Positions 1-7,488 of a stretch of 64,000 nt of DNA are shown here, in pieces (position 1 is the first letter of the stretch; each line of letters starts with the position of its first letter). This DNA is from JAGOPY01 sp964619555 (GTDB taxonomy: Bacteria; Bacteroidota; Bacteroidia; Bacteroidales; JAGOPY01): contig CAZUDV010000019.1 in assembly GCA_964619555.1 (NCBI GenBank), positions 4,622 to 68,621 on the forward strand, given 5' to 3'. The position numbers and the translations under genes are program-made. The notes beneath the pieces were generated by a model. That model saw only the letters and a program-made list of their open reading frames with translations, did no database searches and was not told the origin of the DNA.

Positions 1-328
1 AGTGATAAATCAATTTAAAACTACTCTCAGCCCTTTTTACAGTAGCCTTTCCAAATCCCTCAAATACAGTTTGTAATCTCCGGATTATTTCTTTGACAGG
101 ACCCGATTCTATTTGTACCAGGTCAATATCTTCTGAATATCTTGACGCCTGGCCCATGAATAGTTTGGATAAAGCTGTACCGCCTCTGAAAGCCAATCGA
201 GAAGCGAGAAATTCATCCTGATAAATTTTTACCAGGGCCCGACTGATGATCAGGTCCTGCTCCACCTGTTCGGAGAATTGCCAGGGAGCGTGTTGTTGCC
301 ATTCGGTGATATAAGCCCTTGGTATCAT
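1..328 (-). CDS. AbiEii-type nucleotidyltransferase toxin (partial)
   Basis: This is the N-terminal 109 codons of a nucleotidyltransferase of the AbiEii/AbiGii family, cut by the left window edge. It shows the family signature of a GG-T-L segment (FRGGTALSKLF) followed by the metal-binding pair in YSEDIDLV. Members are the toxin of type IV toxin-antitoxin systems that give phage abortive infection; some are known to modify tRNA or other acceptors. The ATG at 326-328 overlaps the stop of the upstream antitoxin gene in an ATGA arrangement, so translation is probably coupled. Whether the C-terminal part is intact cannot be seen here. Confidence 0.85.
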   Translation of the reverse strand, partial: MIPRAYITEWQQHAPWQFSEQVEQDLIISRALVKIYQDEFLASRLAFRGGTALSKLFMGQASRYSEDIDLVQIESGPVKEIIRRLQTVFEGFGKATVKRAESSFKLIYH

Positions 329-1137
329 AGATCACTCTCCGGAATGGTGTTTTCAAGAATCTTCCACTTATTGTTAATAGTATATCCTGCCGACGCTTTA
401 CCAGTTTTTAAGGGTGTGTTACGGAAGCTGGATTCTTTAAGGGCATCAAATATTACTGCTGATAATTTTCCATCCGGATGAATAAGGTCTAACAGATATC
501 CCAACCTTTGCAGGACAGGGATTGGTACATTTTCAGCAATTACCTTCTTTAGCACAGAAGGTTTCATGGCTTCATGCAATTCATTCAGGATGGTAAAACA
601 GCGGTTAATCCCACCAATCCTTTTTTCATAAAGAAGCAGATCAATTGCAGTCAGTTCCGGGCCAGATACTTTTATATAACCAGCTTCAGTCTTTCTGCTT
701 TCCAAAAATTCTTCAGCAATATTTGTCTTTATTATAAAATTGACCGTAAGGTTTCCTTTCTTAATTGGCCGGAGCGGAGGTTTTTCAGTAATAACAAAAA
801 ATTCCTGCGGAGCCTGATGGGAAGCGCCAAAAAATGAAGCCGCGTTCAATAATCCAACATAATATTTCTTTTCAAGATAACGCATCATCTGGTCCATAAA
901 CATAATAGGAGGTAAAGTTTTTTGAACAGAATATTCAGGAGGTACAATTAAGTAAAATCCCTTTCTTAAAGGAGTTATTTTTCCTTTGTTGGTCATCCTG
1001 TTTAAAGCCTTCTTAATGGCTTCTTCAGTAGTCTTGAATTCAGTCCTGATTTCTTCAAGAGAAAAAGTATACCTTCCTTTTATCCTGAGCTTATCAGTAA
1101 AATCCTCTAAATAGTTATATGACATAGTAGTAATCAT
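325..1137 (-). CDS. AbiEi-family antitoxin / transcriptional regulator
   Basis: A 270-residue protein with a winged-helix-like N-terminus (about residues 15-65, ending in LRKGFYLI) and the AbiEi C-terminal region. The latter includes the characteristic YYVGLLNAASFFG stretch near residue 95. In the family, AbiEi represses its own operon and neutralises the AbiEii nucleotidyltransferase encoded downstream, without direct protein binding in characterised cases (type IV). The start at 1137 gives MITTMSY; the ATG four codons later is also possible. A matched promoter and an inverted repeat lie 20-56 bases upstream. The pair sits inside an integrated element next to its recombinase, which fits a defence cargo. 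Confidence 0.88.
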   Translation of the reverse strand: MITTMSYNYLEDFTDKLRIKGRYTFSLEEIRTEFKTTEEAIKKALNRMTNKGKITPLRKGFYLIVPPEYSVQKTLPPIMFMDQMMRYLEKKYYVGLLNAASFFGASHQAPQEFFVITEKPPLRPIKKGNLTVNFIIKTNIAEEFLESRKTEAGYIKVSGPELTAIDLLLYEKRIGGINRCFTILNELHEAMKPSVLKKVIAENVPIPVLQRLGYLLDLIHPDGKLSAVIFDALKESSFRNTPLKTGKASAGYTINNKWKILENTIPESDL

Positions 1138-1156
1138 AGATCATGATGTATTTTCA

Positions 1157-1193
1157 TTTGCGAAAGGTACTACAATCTGTCCACATTCGCAAA
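1157..1193 (-). promoter_or_regulatory. abiE promoter with embedded inverted-repeat operator
   Basis: On the minus strand TTTG (1190-1193) is separated by 20 bases from TACCTTTC (1162-1169), a good match to the Bacteroidota TTTG / TAnnTTTG promoter. Two perfect 8-base inverted arms overlap these boxes: TTTGCGAA at 1157-1164 and TTCGCAAA at 1186-1193, 21 bases apart. One arm covers the -33 box and the other the -7 box. AbiEi proteins are known to bind inverted repeats at their own promoter, so this is a likely autoregulatory operator; binding is inferred. Confidence 0.65.
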
Positions 1194-1235
1194 CAATATG
1201 TCAGAAAAAATCAAATGGACTGGCGATCGTCTCAT

Positions 1236-1275
1236 CCTCCCTGCCTCCCTGCTTCCCCGCCTCCATGCCCCCATT
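1236..1275. repeat. Five degenerate 8-base C-rich tandem repeats
   Basis: The plus strand reads CCTCCCTG twice and then CTTCCCCG, CCTCCATG and CCCCCATT, five 8-base units that stop exactly at the stop codon of the recombinase gene (1276-1278). The transcribed minus strand is therefore a run of G tracts that could fold as a G-quadruplex in the recombinase mRNA 3' end. No T-rich terminator is present in this gap. Confidence 0.6.
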
Positions 1276-2655
1276 CTACCAGTCTGTCAGTTTCTTGGCA
1301 ATCTCTTTCTTCTGTTCGTCTTCAAAGCTGTCCAGGTAGTTCTCAGTGGTCTTGATATCAGTATGACCTAAGGCATCGCTGATAAAGGTTACATTGACCC
1401 CTGACCGTTTCAGTACGGTTGCGAAGGAATGCCTGGCCGTATACGTGGTAACCCTGTGTTCGATGCCGACTTTAGCTGCAACCTTGTTAATGTAAACATT
1501 GATCATCTGGACAGCCTGTGCTACTATGGCATGTTTCTTTTCAGGAGTCTGGTCATTAGTCAGGAAAGGAAAGATAAAGCTATCGGGCTGAACTGGCTTG
1601 TTCCCCCAGCGATCAATGATTTGCTGCACTTTATCGGTCAGGATGATATCAATAGGCCTTGAATTGCGGTTCGTATTGATCGTTTTTGCCCTTCTGAAAT
1701 AGATGTGATCACCTTGAATATTGGCATACTTTAACCAGCAAACGTCCTTTATATTCATGCCATTGCAGAGGTAGGAGAAAATCCAGAGATCCCGGTAAAA
1801 ATATTCCTGCTCGTCACTCTCCGGCTGGTATTTAAAGATCTTCTCAATCTCAGCAATTTTCAGGGCTTTCTTAATATTCTGAGGTTGTGGGATCTCATAT
1901 CTGCCCTTACCGAAGGGATAATCTTCCTGTTTGACAATTCCCTCTTTAATGGCCTCGTTAAAAAGATAACGCAGACTGCGGAGATAAATTGAGACGGTGG
2001 TTTGTGAGGTGCCATTTAAGGTCTTATGAGATTCATATTTTTTTAAGAATTGTGGGGTAATGCTTTTAAAAGACAATCTTTTTTCACCAGCAAATGCTTT
2101 TATTGAATTCCTGGAATAGGTGTAATTATTTGCACTGCCGAACTGTTGATTTCCTTTCAATACTTTAATGTAATCATCATAGGCACCATACACATCATCC
2201 TTGATTCTACCCGGATCAAGGAAGCGTTTTTCAAATTTTTCAAAAGAAAAGTAATCCATGTCATAGATTATTTCCAATGCCCTCCGGAGATTTTCGTGGA
2301 AAATGATCTTCTTTTCTTTAAGGTCCCCTCTGGTCTTCGGTCCAATTGTCTTTAACCAATCCTCAGGCAGCATCTGAACTTTTGTAGAATAGAATTTCGA
2401 GAATCGTTTGTGTATGATCTGCAATCGGACTGTCGATGTCCCATCTTTCCTGAGTCTGACAGTATCTAAGATTACAGAAACTGATACCCTCTTTTGCTTT
2501 AGAAGGGCAAAATTCTGTTCCGGATGGGTTATTGTCGGTAATTTTTCCTTTTTCTTCCGGATCTTTTTTTCCTCCAAATTGACAATTTTGACATTTTTTT
2601 CAAATTGGGCATCTTTCTTTGCCTCAATTTTATTAGCTTTACCAGATGGTGCCAT
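1276..2655 (-). CDS. Tyrosine recombinase / integrase of an integrated element
   Basis: A 459-residue site-specific recombinase. Residues about 57-105 form an arm-binding domain, 155-235 a SAM-like core-binding domain, and 265-445 the catalytic domain. Visible catalytic positions are Lys324 (RAKT), Arg408 in YTARHS, His431 in LGH and the nucleophile Tyr440 in ENYL. The position of the first arginine holds Asn301 (GMNIKD), and His of the HxxR box is Tyr405. IntDOT of CTnDOT also lacks the first arginine. A lysine-rich 50-residue extension precedes the arm domain, so the true start could lie further in. The gene points away from an attachment site only 175 bases upstream, the usual layout at an element end. 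Confidence 0.9.
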   Translation of the reverse strand: MAPSGKANKIEAKKDAQFEKNVKIVNLEEKKIRKKKEKLPTITHPEQNFALLKQKRVSVSVILDTVRLRKDGTSTVRLQIIHKRFSKFYSTKVQMLPEDWLKTIGPKTRGDLKEKKIIFHENLRRALEIIYDMDYFSFEKFEKRFLDPGRIKDDVYGAYDDYIKVLKGNQQFGSANNYTYSRNSIKAFAGEKRLSFKSITPQFLKKYESHKTLNGTSQTTVSIYLRSLRYLFNEAIKEGIVKQEDYPFGKGRYEIPQPQNIKKALKIAEIEKIFKYQPESDEQEYFYRDLWIFSYLCNGMNIKDVCWLKYANIQGDHIYFRRAKTINTNRNSRPIDIILTDKVQQIIDRWGNKPVQPDSFIFPFLTNDQTPEKKHAIVAQAVQMINVYINKVAAKVGIEHRVTTYTARHSFATVLKRSGVNVTFISDALGHTDIKTTENYLDSFEDEQKKEIAKKLTDW

Positions 2656-2691
2656 CGTGTATCTATTTATTGATAAATGTTTCAGAATAAT

Positions 2692-2715
2692 TCACAAACA
2701 AAATCACAAACAAAT
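2692..2715. repeat. 12-base tandem repeat upstream of the integrase
   Basis: TCACAAACAAAA and TCACAAACAAAT lie head to tail 37 bases upstream of the recombinase start, between the gene and the attachment site. Short direct repeats at this place are commonly integrase arm sites or excisionase or repressor sites; which of these applies cannot be read from sequence. Confidence 0.5.
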
Positions 2716-2827
2716 GTAATTAAATAGTCGATACAAACCATTGAAAAATAGTAAATAAAAATTTTAATATATTGAATATCAACAACATTAAATAATTAAC
2801 AAAGAGTAAGAATTAAGGGAAAAAACA

Positions 2828-2871
2828 GACTGGGGGTCAAGAGGTCGGGAGTTCAAATCTCCCCACTCCGA
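2828..2871 (+). other. attR: 3' fragment of a tRNA-Pro(GGG) gene
   Basis: The segment begins inside the anticodon arm and continues through the tRNA 3' end. It contains the anticodon loop CTGGGGG (anticodon GGG), the 3' anticodon strand TCAAG and variable loop AGGTC. The T arm is GGAG-type, with stem GGGAG / CTCCC around loop TTCAAAT. The acceptor strand CACTCCG and discriminator A (2871) close it. No 5' half exists, so it is not a functional tRNA. It is the crossover copy left at the right end of an element that integrated into the 3' end of a tRNA gene. The intact tRNA should lie left of the window. Assignment to proline rests on the GGG anticodon and the implied 5' CGG start. Confidence 0.75.
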
Positions 2872-2884
2872 CAGAAAAATCAGA

Positions 2885-2918
2885 CAGTTACATAATCAAA
2901 CATGTAACTGTTTTTTTT
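2885..2918 (+). terminator. Rho-independent terminator of the original tRNA-Pro gene
   Basis: A 9-base perfect stem CAGTTACAT / ATGTAACTG with an 8-base loop is followed by eight T residues. It lies 13 bases after the tRNA fragment and points rightwards, so it is probably the chromosomal terminator of the target tRNA, now separated from its promoter by the element. Confidence 0.85.
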
Positions 2919-2955
2919 ATGTACATACAGATTGATATACAGTCTCAGGTTTTAG

Positions 2956-3060
2956 GCACTTTATCACCTCGTAAATAGAGACCTTAACCCACCCATCTGC
3001 TTCGCAGTGTTTGATGAGCAGAGCAATCGGGAGATTATGAAGAAGATCACAGAGCTGTGA
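2956..3060 (+). pseudogene. 34-codon C-terminal gene remnant
   Basis: A reading frame opens directly after a TAG at 2953-2955 and runs 34 codons to TGA at 3058-3060, with no usable start until a late Met. The encoded text (NRDLNPPICFAVFDEQSN, then REIMKKITEL) looks like an ordinary soluble C-terminus. Its stop abuts the stop of the convergent FISUMP gene at 3061, as intact convergent pairs do elsewhere in this window. It may be the tail of a gene whose front was lost beside the tRNA target. The family is not recognised. Confidence 0.3.
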
Positions 3061-3762
3061 TTAATCCCTGAGGCAACGGACGCTAAAACCGTAATCCTCG
3101 AAAGGGAAGTGCCGATAAACTCCCGGATCGTAGAAATTAAGGCTACGACCCCCTGCGAGGTTGTAAATATCCTCTGTCGATGTCCACCAGTAGCCGCAGC
3201 AGCCAACATAGCCGAAGTTACCACCGACGCTGCGGCTGCCACCAGGCAGACCTGAGAAGCCGAACAGATCGGTTCCGTTGCCATTTTCATCCCAACCATT
3301 AGTGGTCTTCAGGTTCGTCCCGGCATCATAACCACGATTACCCCAATAAAGATCCCATTCCAGATCACCAATCCCATACTGGCTATCCACCGCCCCTTCC
3401 AGCACCTTCCACTCTTCATCCGTTGGGAGATGCCAGCCCGGTGGGCAGATGCCTTTTACACCCTGTTGGGTGGTGTACTGCATCATTTCCCACCACTGGT
3501 AAAGGCCACCGTATTTGGTGCAACTGTCTTCCTCATTCCCATAGCAATACTTTTCAATAATTCCATTATCCTTCATATACTCAAGGCTGTCAATCATCGT
3601 TCCCACATTCAGGTTCTCCTTAAACCAGCACTGGTCGCCAATTTGAACGGTGTTATACTCTTGGCTCTGGTATGTAACTGTTTCAGTACCACAATAAAAT
3701 TCATCCTCTGTCTTGCATCCAAATAACATTATGATTGGAATGACAAATAATACTTTCCTCAT
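3061..3762 (-). CDS. FISUMP-domain lipoprotein
   Basis: A 233-residue probable lipoprotein. The signal peptide ends in a lipobox (LFGC, Cys16). The rest is a Fibrobacter succinogenes major paralogous (FISUMP) domain, recognised from FKENLNVGT near residue 50, CPPGWHLPTDEEW near 135 and a C-terminal WTSTE...GFSVRCLRD segment. The domain is common in multicopy surface proteins of Bacteroidota and Fibrobacteres; its biochemical role is not established. It shares a 14-base upstream box with the T9SS cargo gene to its right, which suggests common expression. Confidence 0.88.
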   Translation of the reverse strand: MRKVLFVIPIIMLFGCKTEDEFYCGTETVTYQSQEYNTVQIGDQCWFKENLNVGTMIDSLEYMKDNGIIEKYCYGNEEDSCTKYGGLYQWWEMMQYTTQQGVKGICPPGWHLPTDEEWKVLEGAVDSQYGIGDLEWDLYWGNRGYDAGTNLKTTNGWDENGNGTDLFGFSGLPGGSRSVGGNFGYVGCCGYWWTSTEDIYNLAGGRSLNFYDPGVYRHFPFEDYGFSVRCLRD

Positions 3763-3787
3763 GGCGATTTAGTTATATTGAACTTTC

Positions 3788-3801
3788 CAAGATACGAAAT
3801 T
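3788..3801 (-). promoter_or_regulatory. Shared upstream box (copy 1), probable promoter
   Basis: The minus strand carries AATTTCGTATCTTG 25 bases upstream of the FISUMP ATG. The identical 14 bases occur upstream of the neighbouring T9SS cargo gene at 5263-5276, and flanking bases are similar too. TATCTTG resembles the TAnnTTTG -7 box with one base missing, so the box is probably the promoter. Confidence 0.45.
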
Positions 3802-3981
3802 CTCAAGCAGAATGCAACTGCCTGAAGTAGTATTTGCAACATGTCCAACAAGCTGGCACCAAGCCGTCCACCTCCACATAGAACGCGTGAAATGCGAGCG
3901 ATGTGAACATAAATATGGGCAGTTTTGATAAATGATATCAGACAAACAGCTAGGCAGATGCGGATGGAGACGGAATTGTAA

Positions 3982-5232
3982 TCACTGTTTAATGAACTTC
4001 CCAACCTGTACCGTCCTTTCATCCGCAATATGCATAAAATAAATCCCCTGTGGCAATTCCGACACATCCACCACTGTTTGGTTTTCCGTTATCTGGTGCT
4101 GTATATGTTTCTGACTGCTGATGTTATAAATGGTCAAAGTTGTATTCTTATAAGGCGTATTGTGCGTGGAAAGGGTAATAGTGTTGTATGATGGGTTGGG
4201 ATAAATGTTGATGTGGTATACTGAGGTGGTGTGGTCTTCAAATCCGAATTTACATCTGGCTTTCACTTCTTCAGGGGAATTGCATTCTGTGGCATTATCG
4301 TGGATTTCTACTGTTCCATATGGTACGGCGAGGTAATCGCAGATGCTAAGGATGTCACATTCGGATAATGATGGATTTCCCCAAACCATCAATGCTTGAA
4401 TTGTATTCGCTTCAATATTATCCAACCCGGTCAGGCTGGTCAGTGCATCATTAGAGGTAATACTAAGACCACCCCCAATAAAAGCTATATTATCTAACCC
4501 TACCAGGTTGGTCAGTGCATCGTTTTCATATATTGCAAGACTAACTCCGACAGATTTCAGATTGTCCAGCACCGTCAGACTGGTCAGGACACCGTTATAG
4601 CCGATGGTTAGAGAACCCCCTACGGAAGCCAGATTCTCCATCCCTGTCAGGCTTGTCAGGGCATCGTTGGAATATATATCAAAACCACCCCCGATGGAAG
4701 TTAAATTGTCCAACCCTTTCAGGTTAGTAAGAGCATCATTATAAATAATGCTGAGACCACCCACGATTGAAGTCAAACCTTCCAGTCCTATCAGACTGGT
4801 CAGAGTGTAGTTATCACGAATTGAGAGGTAATCCCCGATTGAAGTTAAACCTTCCAACCCCGTTAGGCTGGTTAGGGAAGTGTTCTTTTCGATTTTAAGA
4901 TAACCCCCGATGGAAGTAAGATTATCCAGCCCCGACAGGCTGGTCAGTGAGAAATTTCCACCCCAAGGGATATTCCCAATTGCGAGATAACCCCCGATGG
5001 AAGTAAGCACACTTAATCCATTCAAGTTCGTTATATCGACCCCAATAGACCAAATACTGACATCTCCTTCAATTTCTGTACACCATGGGTAATTTGTTTG
5101 AAAATTATCGATCTGCGCCTGGGTTGAAAACCATATTCCTTGAGGAAGGCAGGCAGAACAGGGCTGCTTTGTTTGTGCCCTCGCACAGCTCACCATAAAC
5201 AGCGCAATCAAAATGATGGTCAACTTTTTCAT
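3982..5232 (-). CDS. Leucine-rich (receptor L-like) T9SS cargo protein
   Basis: A secreted 416-residue protein. The start chosen gives MKKLTIILIALFMVSCARAQ, a normal signal peptide; an upstream in-frame ATG at 5265 would spoil it. Residues about 65-300 contain eight or nine repeats of about 23 residues built on LTSLxGLxNLTSIGG, typical of receptor-L or leucine-rich beta-solenoid folds. The last 75 residues are a type A T9SS sorting domain (INIYPNPS, then LPQGIYFMHI and GKFIKQ). It should be exported by T9SS to the cell surface, where such repeats usually bind proteins or glycans. The ligand is unknown. Confidence 0.87.
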   Translation of the reverse strand: MKKLTIILIALFMVSCARAQTKQPCSACLPQGIWFSTQAQIDNFQTNYPWCTEIEGDVSIWSIGVDITNLNGLSVLTSIGGYLAIGNIPWGGNFSLTSLSGLDNLTSIGGYLKIEKNTSLTSLTGLEGLTSIGDYLSIRDNYTLTSLIGLEGLTSIVGGLSIIYNDALTNLKGLDNLTSIGGGFDIYSNDALTSLTGMENLASVGGSLTIGYNGVLTSLTVLDNLKSVGVSLAIYENDALTNLVGLDNIAFIGGGLSITSNDALTSLTGLDNIEANTIQALMVWGNPSLSECDILSICDYLAVPYGTVEIHDNATECNSPEEVKARCKFGFEDHTTSVYHINIYPNPSYNTITLSTHNTPYKNTTLTIYNISSQKHIQHQITENQTVVDVSELPQGIYFMHIADERTVQVGKFIKQ

Positions 5233-5262
5233 GGCGGTAATACTTGGAAATATTGAACATGT

Positions 5263-5276
5263 CAAGATACGAAATT
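5263..5276 (-). promoter_or_regulatory. Shared upstream box (copy 2), probable promoter
   Basis: This is the second copy of AATTTCGTATCTTG (minus strand), 30 bases upstream of the leucine-rich T9SS gene start at 5232. It is identical to the copy at 3788-3801. Confidence 0.45.
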
Positions 5277-5562
5277 GTCAGACTAAAAGCAAGTTCTTCC
5301 GATAGTCATGGCGGGGGGTAGATTCAATCCTTCAGCGAGGCAGAGACGGGTGCATGATACTAACGATTACTTGATCCGCCTTGAAGCCATCGCCCATCAC
5401 AACGCCCGTAATGAGGTCAGAAAGGGGGTTTTATATATTTCAATAGAGGGTGGTCAATTTGAACCGGTGGGGACTGGAGAATTTATCATATCTATCCAAT
5501 TAAGTGTCCAACTTTATGGAAATCATGCAAAATTTGGGTGATTATGAGGTTGTATATAATGA

Positions 5563-5590
5563 GAAGTAGTTGGTAATCCGGAACTACTTC
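5563..5590. repeat. Perfect 9-base inverted repeat
   Basis: GAAGTAGTT (5563-5571) and AACTACTTC (5582-5590) surround a 10-base loop. No T run follows on either strand, so it is not a standard terminator. It could be a protein-binding site or an RNA hairpin. Confidence 0.5.
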
Positions 5591-5788
5591 GAAATCAGTT
5601 GACCATCACATCCCATTCATAAACAGTCAATCAGTACGGTCAGGGATTTGCGGAATCAGGTAATGAATGCTAACGGATGCTTCAATCACGGCAAAAAACG
5701 AAAATTTAAGATCGGGTATTGAATATTTTGCCATCTTTGCGTATAGCATGCATATGCATTGATACAATCTCTTTTTTTCAGGTTCAAT

Positions 5789-6442
5789 ATGAATAGACAA
5801 TCCGTTACTCTTTTTCTGCTCATTCTACTTTTTGGAACTTCCCCGTTACTATCGCAGAATTATAACAAAAGTTCACTGGCCAGGAAAAAACTGAATATCC
5901 CCGGACTGACCCTGAATATTAACCCGGTCGGTGCCGCATTGTACGGTCCGATCGTGCAGGCGGAAATCAAGCTGACGAACCCTATCGCCCTTGTTCCATG
6001 GATCCGTTACAGCTACGCCGGTATGGTCAGCACCTACCAGTGGACAAATTTTGAAAATGACAGCGAATATTCGCCTTCAAGTGTTGCGGTCGGATTGGGC
6101 CTGAAAAAGTTTATTTCCGCCAAACCCAGGAAAAATAATGTCTATTATGGCGGAGCCGTGGAGTTTATCCATGAAAAAGGGCTTCATAACACCTATGATC
6201 CCAGGTATGAGTATGAACAGATACGCTACGCTGCAGCCGCATATGGAAATGTCGGTTACCGCTGGAAGTTCAAACGCAGCTTCTACCTGAACCTGGGCAT
6301 ACTTCCCGGGGTGGCCTTTGACATAAAGAACAAGGGATATTACTCGCAGGGCGCCAGCGAAGGGCTGGAATACGACGATTATTCCACCATCAGCTTTATC
6401 GGTCAGATCGACTGTTCATTCGGTTGGGACCTGCAACGGTGA
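5789..6442 (+). CDS. Outer-membrane beta-barrel-like protein of unknown role
   Basis: A 217-residue exported protein. The ATG at 5789 gives a clean signal peptide ending near LLSQ; an earlier frame start at 5759 adds ten unlikely residues. The mature part alternates hydrophobic and polar residues and is rich in Tyr and Gly (for example YYGGAVEF and YAAAAYGNVGYRWKF), as in small outer-membrane barrels. The last segment (GQIDCSFGWDLQR) would form a terminal strand. No specific family is recognised. It stands alone, with trxB about 90 bases downstream. Confidence 0.65.
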   Translation: MNRQSVTLFLLILLFGTSPLLSQNYNKSSLARKKLNIPGLTLNINPVGAALYGPIVQAEIKLTNPIALVPWIRYSYAGMVSTYQWTNFENDSEYSPSSVAVGLGLKKFISAKPRKNNVYYGGAVEFIHEKGLHNTYDPRYEYEQIRYAAAAYGNVGYRWKFKRSFYLNLGILPGVAFDIKNKGYYSQGASEGLEYDDYSTISFIGQIDCSFGWDLQR

Positions 6443-6499
6443 TATCGGATGCTGAGTCTGATCGAAGATTTGAAGCATACCAGTTAACGCATTTTTTCC

Positions 6500-6507
6500 T
6501 ACTTTTG
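6500..6507 (+). promoter_or_regulatory. trxB -7 promoter box
   Basis: TACTTTTG is a perfect TAnnTTTG element 26 bases before the trxB start. No clear -33 box is seen at the usual distance. Confidence 0.5.
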
Positions 6508-6533
6508 CATTCCAATCTTTAATTAACCTCTCC

Positions 6534-7487
6534 ATGAGCGAAAATACTGAACATGTTCACTGCCTGATTATTGGCTCCGGTCCGGCAGGTTATACGGCAG
6601 CTATTTATGCAGCCAGGGCTGATATGCATCCTGTTCTATATGAAGGCATTCAACCGGGTGGCCAACTCACTACCACTACAGAGGTTGAAAACTTTCCCGG
6701 TTACCCGGATGGGATCATGGGCCCGGAAATGATGGAGCATTTTAAGGCCCAGGCTACCCGTTTTGGCACGGATGTCCGTTTTGGCATTGTCACCGACGTT
6801 GACCTGTCCAAAAGGCCATTTATGGCGAAAGCGGATGACGGCAAGACCTTGCTGGCCGATACCCTGATTATTGCTACCGGTGCTACTGCCAAGTATCTGG
6901 GCCTTGAATCGGAGGAAAGGTTTATGGGCGCCGGCGTCTCTGCCTGTGCCACCTGCGATGGCTTCTTTTACCGTGGAAAAGATGTGGTCATTGTCGGAGG
7001 TGGCGATACCGCCGCTGAAGAAGCATCTTACCTTTCAAAACTCTGCCGCACCGTGCACCTGGTGCACCGGCGCGATGAATTGCGGGCCTCCAAAGCCATG
7101 CAGAAAAGGGTAACCACAACTCCCAACATTGTATTGCACTGGAACAGTGTGGTGAAGGAAATCGTTGGAACGGAGGAAGGATTCAACAAGGCGGTCACCG
7201 GGGTGATCATAGAAAATGTCCATACGCATGAACAAACGAAACTCGATGTGAACGGTTATTTCTCCGCCATCGGCCATAAGCCAAACTCAGACCTTTTCAA
7301 AGGAGTTCTGGATATGAATGAAGTCGGTTATCTCATCACCAGGCCCGACTCGACCGAAACCAATATACCGGGCGTATTTGCCTGCGGGGATGTGCAGGAC
7401 TGGAAATACCGGCAGGCTGTGACAGCAGCCGGGACCGGTTGTATGGCCGCCCTCGAGGCAGAACGATTCCTGGCAGCTCAAGAATGA
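6534..7487 (+). CDS. trxB: Thioredoxin-disulfide reductase
   Basis: A 317-residue FAD/NADPH oxidoreductase that reduces thioredoxin in the cytosol. The N-terminal FAD motif GSGPAGYTAA is at residues 14-23, the redox-active CATC at 138-141, and the NADPH-binding GGGDTAAEEA near 155-164. The closing FAD motif is ACGDVQD near residue 285. Length and motif order are those of the low-molecular-weight TrxR class. It begins a probable operon: the CDF transporter starts one base after its stop and purL follows 13 bases beyond that. Confidence 0.96.
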   Translation: MSENTEHVHCLIIGSGPAGYTAAIYAARADMHPVLYEGIQPGGQLTTTTEVENFPGYPDGIMGPEMMEHFKAQATRFGTDVRFGIVTDVDLSKRPFMAKADDGKTLLADTLIIATGATAKYLGLESEERFMGAGVSACATCDGFFYRGKDVVIVGGGDTAAEEASYLSKLCRTVHLVHRRDELRASKAMQKRVTTTPNIVLHWNSVVKEIVGTEEGFNKAVTGVIIENVHTHEQTKLDVNGYFSAIGHKPNSDLFKGVLDMNEVGYLITRPDSTETNIPGVFACGDVQDWKYRQAVTAAGTGCMAALEAERFLAAQE

Positions 7488-7488
7488 T

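Larger units (their letters stand above)
5233..5788. other. Gene-poor interval with one perfect hairpin
   Basis: About 550 bases hold no gene that can be supported. A 77-codon frame at 5308-5541 has no recognisable content or ribosome site. The part 5308-5430 has base composition like coding DNA and may be a decayed remnant. A perfect 9-base inverted repeat is listed separately at 5563-5590, and the promoter-like box of the leftward gene is at 5263-5276. Confidence 0.4.

Noticed and set aside
4400..5000. DNA tandem repeat or CRISPR-like array in the leucine-rich gene
   Set aside because: The roughly 70-base periodicity follows the protein repeats and the units vary; there are no conserved repeats with unique spacers.
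5308..5541. 77-codon frame in the gene-poor region
   Set aside because: No recognisable domain, no ribosome site and no promoter; the text changes character in its second half. At most a decayed remnant.
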